Below are positions 63,340 to 64,000 of a stretch of 64,000 bases of DNA, piece by piece. The notes beneath the pieces were generated by a model that saw only the letters and a program-made list of their open reading frames with translations, made no database searches and was not told the origin of the DNA. The stretch comes from Streptomyces vietnamensis (GTDB taxonomy: Bacteria; Actinomycetota; Actinomycetes; Streptomycetales; Streptomycetaceae): NCBI RefSeq assembly GCF_000830005.1, contig NZ_CP010407.1, positions 8,754,001-8,818,000 of the forward strand, read 5' to 3'. Positions within the stretch are counted from its first letter, which is position 1, and every line of letters starts with the position of its first letter. The translations under genes were made by a program, and so were the position numbers.

Positions 63340-64000
63340 TCTTCTGAGTCAGGAATTCTGTTCAGATATGAGGCGAGGCGTTCGAGGATCTCGTTCGCGG
63401 TCTTGGTCCAGACGTAGGGCCTGGGGTCGGTGTTCCAAGCGGCGATCCAGGTCCGGATGTCCTGCTCCAGGGCTTGGACGGTCTTGTGGACGCCTCGCCG
63501 TATCCGCTTGTTCGTCAGCTCGGCAAACCATCGCTCCACCAGGTTGAGCCAGGACGACCCGGTCGGCGTGAAGTGCAGGTGGAACCGAGGGTGGGCCAGT
63601 AGCCAGGTCTTGATCGCCGGTGTCTTGTGAGTGGCGTAGTTGTCCAGCACCAGGTGGACGGCGAGGCCGTCCGGAACTTCCTTGTCGAGCTTGATGAGGA
63701 ACTTCTTGAACTCCTCGGCCCGGTGGCGCCGGTGCAGGGAGCCGATGACCTTGCCGGTGGCGACCTCCAGAGCGGCGAACAGGGTGGTCGTGCCGGCCCG
63801 GACATAGTCGTGCGTGACGCGTTGCGGCACTCCGGGCATCATCGGCAGCACCGGCTGAGAACGGTCCAGGGCCTGGATCTGCGACTTCTCGTCCACGCAG
63901 AAGACCAGGGCCCGCTCGGGCGGGTCCAGATAGAGGCCGACGACATCGTGGACCTTGTCGACGAAGTACGGATCCGTCGACAGCTTGAACGACTCCGAGC
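63336..64000 (-). CDS. IS630-family transposase, copy 2 (cut by window end)
   Basis: The minus frame carries the same sequence as copy 1 at 18786 from SESFKL (window edge) to NRIPDSED. Here the stop is TAA (63336-63338) where copy 1 has TAG, because the stop is built from the last base or two of the target TA and its flank. The first 140 or so residues lie beyond the window. Confidence 0.93.
   Translation of the reverse strand, partial: SESFKLSTDPYFVDKVHDVVGLYLDPPERALVFCVDEKSQIQALDRSQPVLPMMPGVPQRVTHDYVRAGTTTLFAALEVATGKVIGSLHRRHRAEEFKKFLIKLDKEVPDGLAVHLVLDNYATHKTPAIKTWLLAHPRFHLHFTPTGSSWLNLVERWFAELTNKRIRRGVHKTVQALEQDIRTWIAAWNTDPRPYVWTKTANEILERLASYLNRIPDSED
63339..64000 (-). mobile_element. IS630-family insertion sequence, copy 2 (partial)
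   Basis: The inverted repeat GTCTTCTGAGTCAGGAATTC begins at 63339 directly after TA (63337-63338) and matches the ends of copy 1. It inserted into the right terminal repeat of the IS5 element at 62463-63339. The other end lies outside the window. Confidence 0.92.

Overview
The window is high-GC actinobacterial DNA that reads as a Streptomyces chromosome, probably an accessory or arm-proximal region. Evidence is the third-position GC bias of every frame, GTG/TTG starts behind GGAGG-type ribosome sites, typical Streptomyces families (SpoIIE phosphatases with GAF and kinase-like ATPase domains, XRE-TPR regulators, HipA-like kinases, copper radical oxidase, DyP peroxidase), and many insertion-sequence relics of IS5, IS630, IS701, ISL3 and IS481 type.

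Layout. 0-11.6 kb is mostly intact single-gene units: TetR/SnoaL-like pair, rhomboid protease, Old Yellow Enzyme with divergent MarR, ADP-ribosylglycohydrolase, leucine-rich repeat protein, an MJ1316-2H phosphoesterase fusion, a small lipoprotein, a glutamate-cysteine ligase family enzyme and a secreted Trp/His repeat protein. 12.2-19.9 kb is an IS cluster (ISL3, IS481 and IS701 relics, an apparently complete IS5 and a complete IS630) around a chloramphenicol-type MFS exporter and small hypothetical genes. 20-23.2 kb holds hypothetical genes and a short relic CRISPR array with an exact 61-bp period. 23.2-28.4 kb has an FAD oxidoreductase followed by a broken squalene/phytoene synthase, an M50 protease with CBS domains, and a PP2C phosphatase. 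28.5-30 kb carries the 3' half of a tRNA-Gly gene (an integration scar) and a broken amino-acid oxidase.

30.3-35.4 kb has a phosphotransferase, an odd dienelactone hydrolase, repeat element A, and a HipA-like kinase overlapping a truncated Rdx protein. 35.6-39.8 kb is a clean two-gene operon: a secreted AA5 copper-radical oxidase (an H2O2 producer) followed by a DyP peroxidase (an H2O2 user) with a C-terminal four-repeat propeller-like domain, closed by a strong terminator. 40-45 kb has a DUF4265 protein, repeat elements B and C, and a secreted M64 metallopeptidase divergent from an XRE-TPR regulator. 45.2-51.8 kb has a solute-binding lipoprotein and two divergent SpoIIE-type phosphatases. 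51.8-53 kb is gene debris (SWIM zinc finger protein, C5-methyltransferase tail, IS tail). 53.9-59.9 kb is a nest of IS5-type copies in which two inverted copies bracket a secreted PxKF/IPT protein and a DUF1254 protein. The right end has a third SpoIIE phosphatase, an IS5-family element, and a second IS630 copy inserted in the end of that element and cut by the window edge.

How genes may work together: the oxidase-peroxidase pair is the best functional unit; the three SpoIIE proteins suggest dense anti-sigma/anti-anti-sigma signalling; MarR/OYE, TetR/SnoaL and XRE-TPR/M64 are divergent regulator-target pairs. Best candidates for something not well described: the AA5-DyP-propeller cassette, and the CRISPR relic together with scattered single repeats and a roughly 150-bp dispersed element lying beside two of them.
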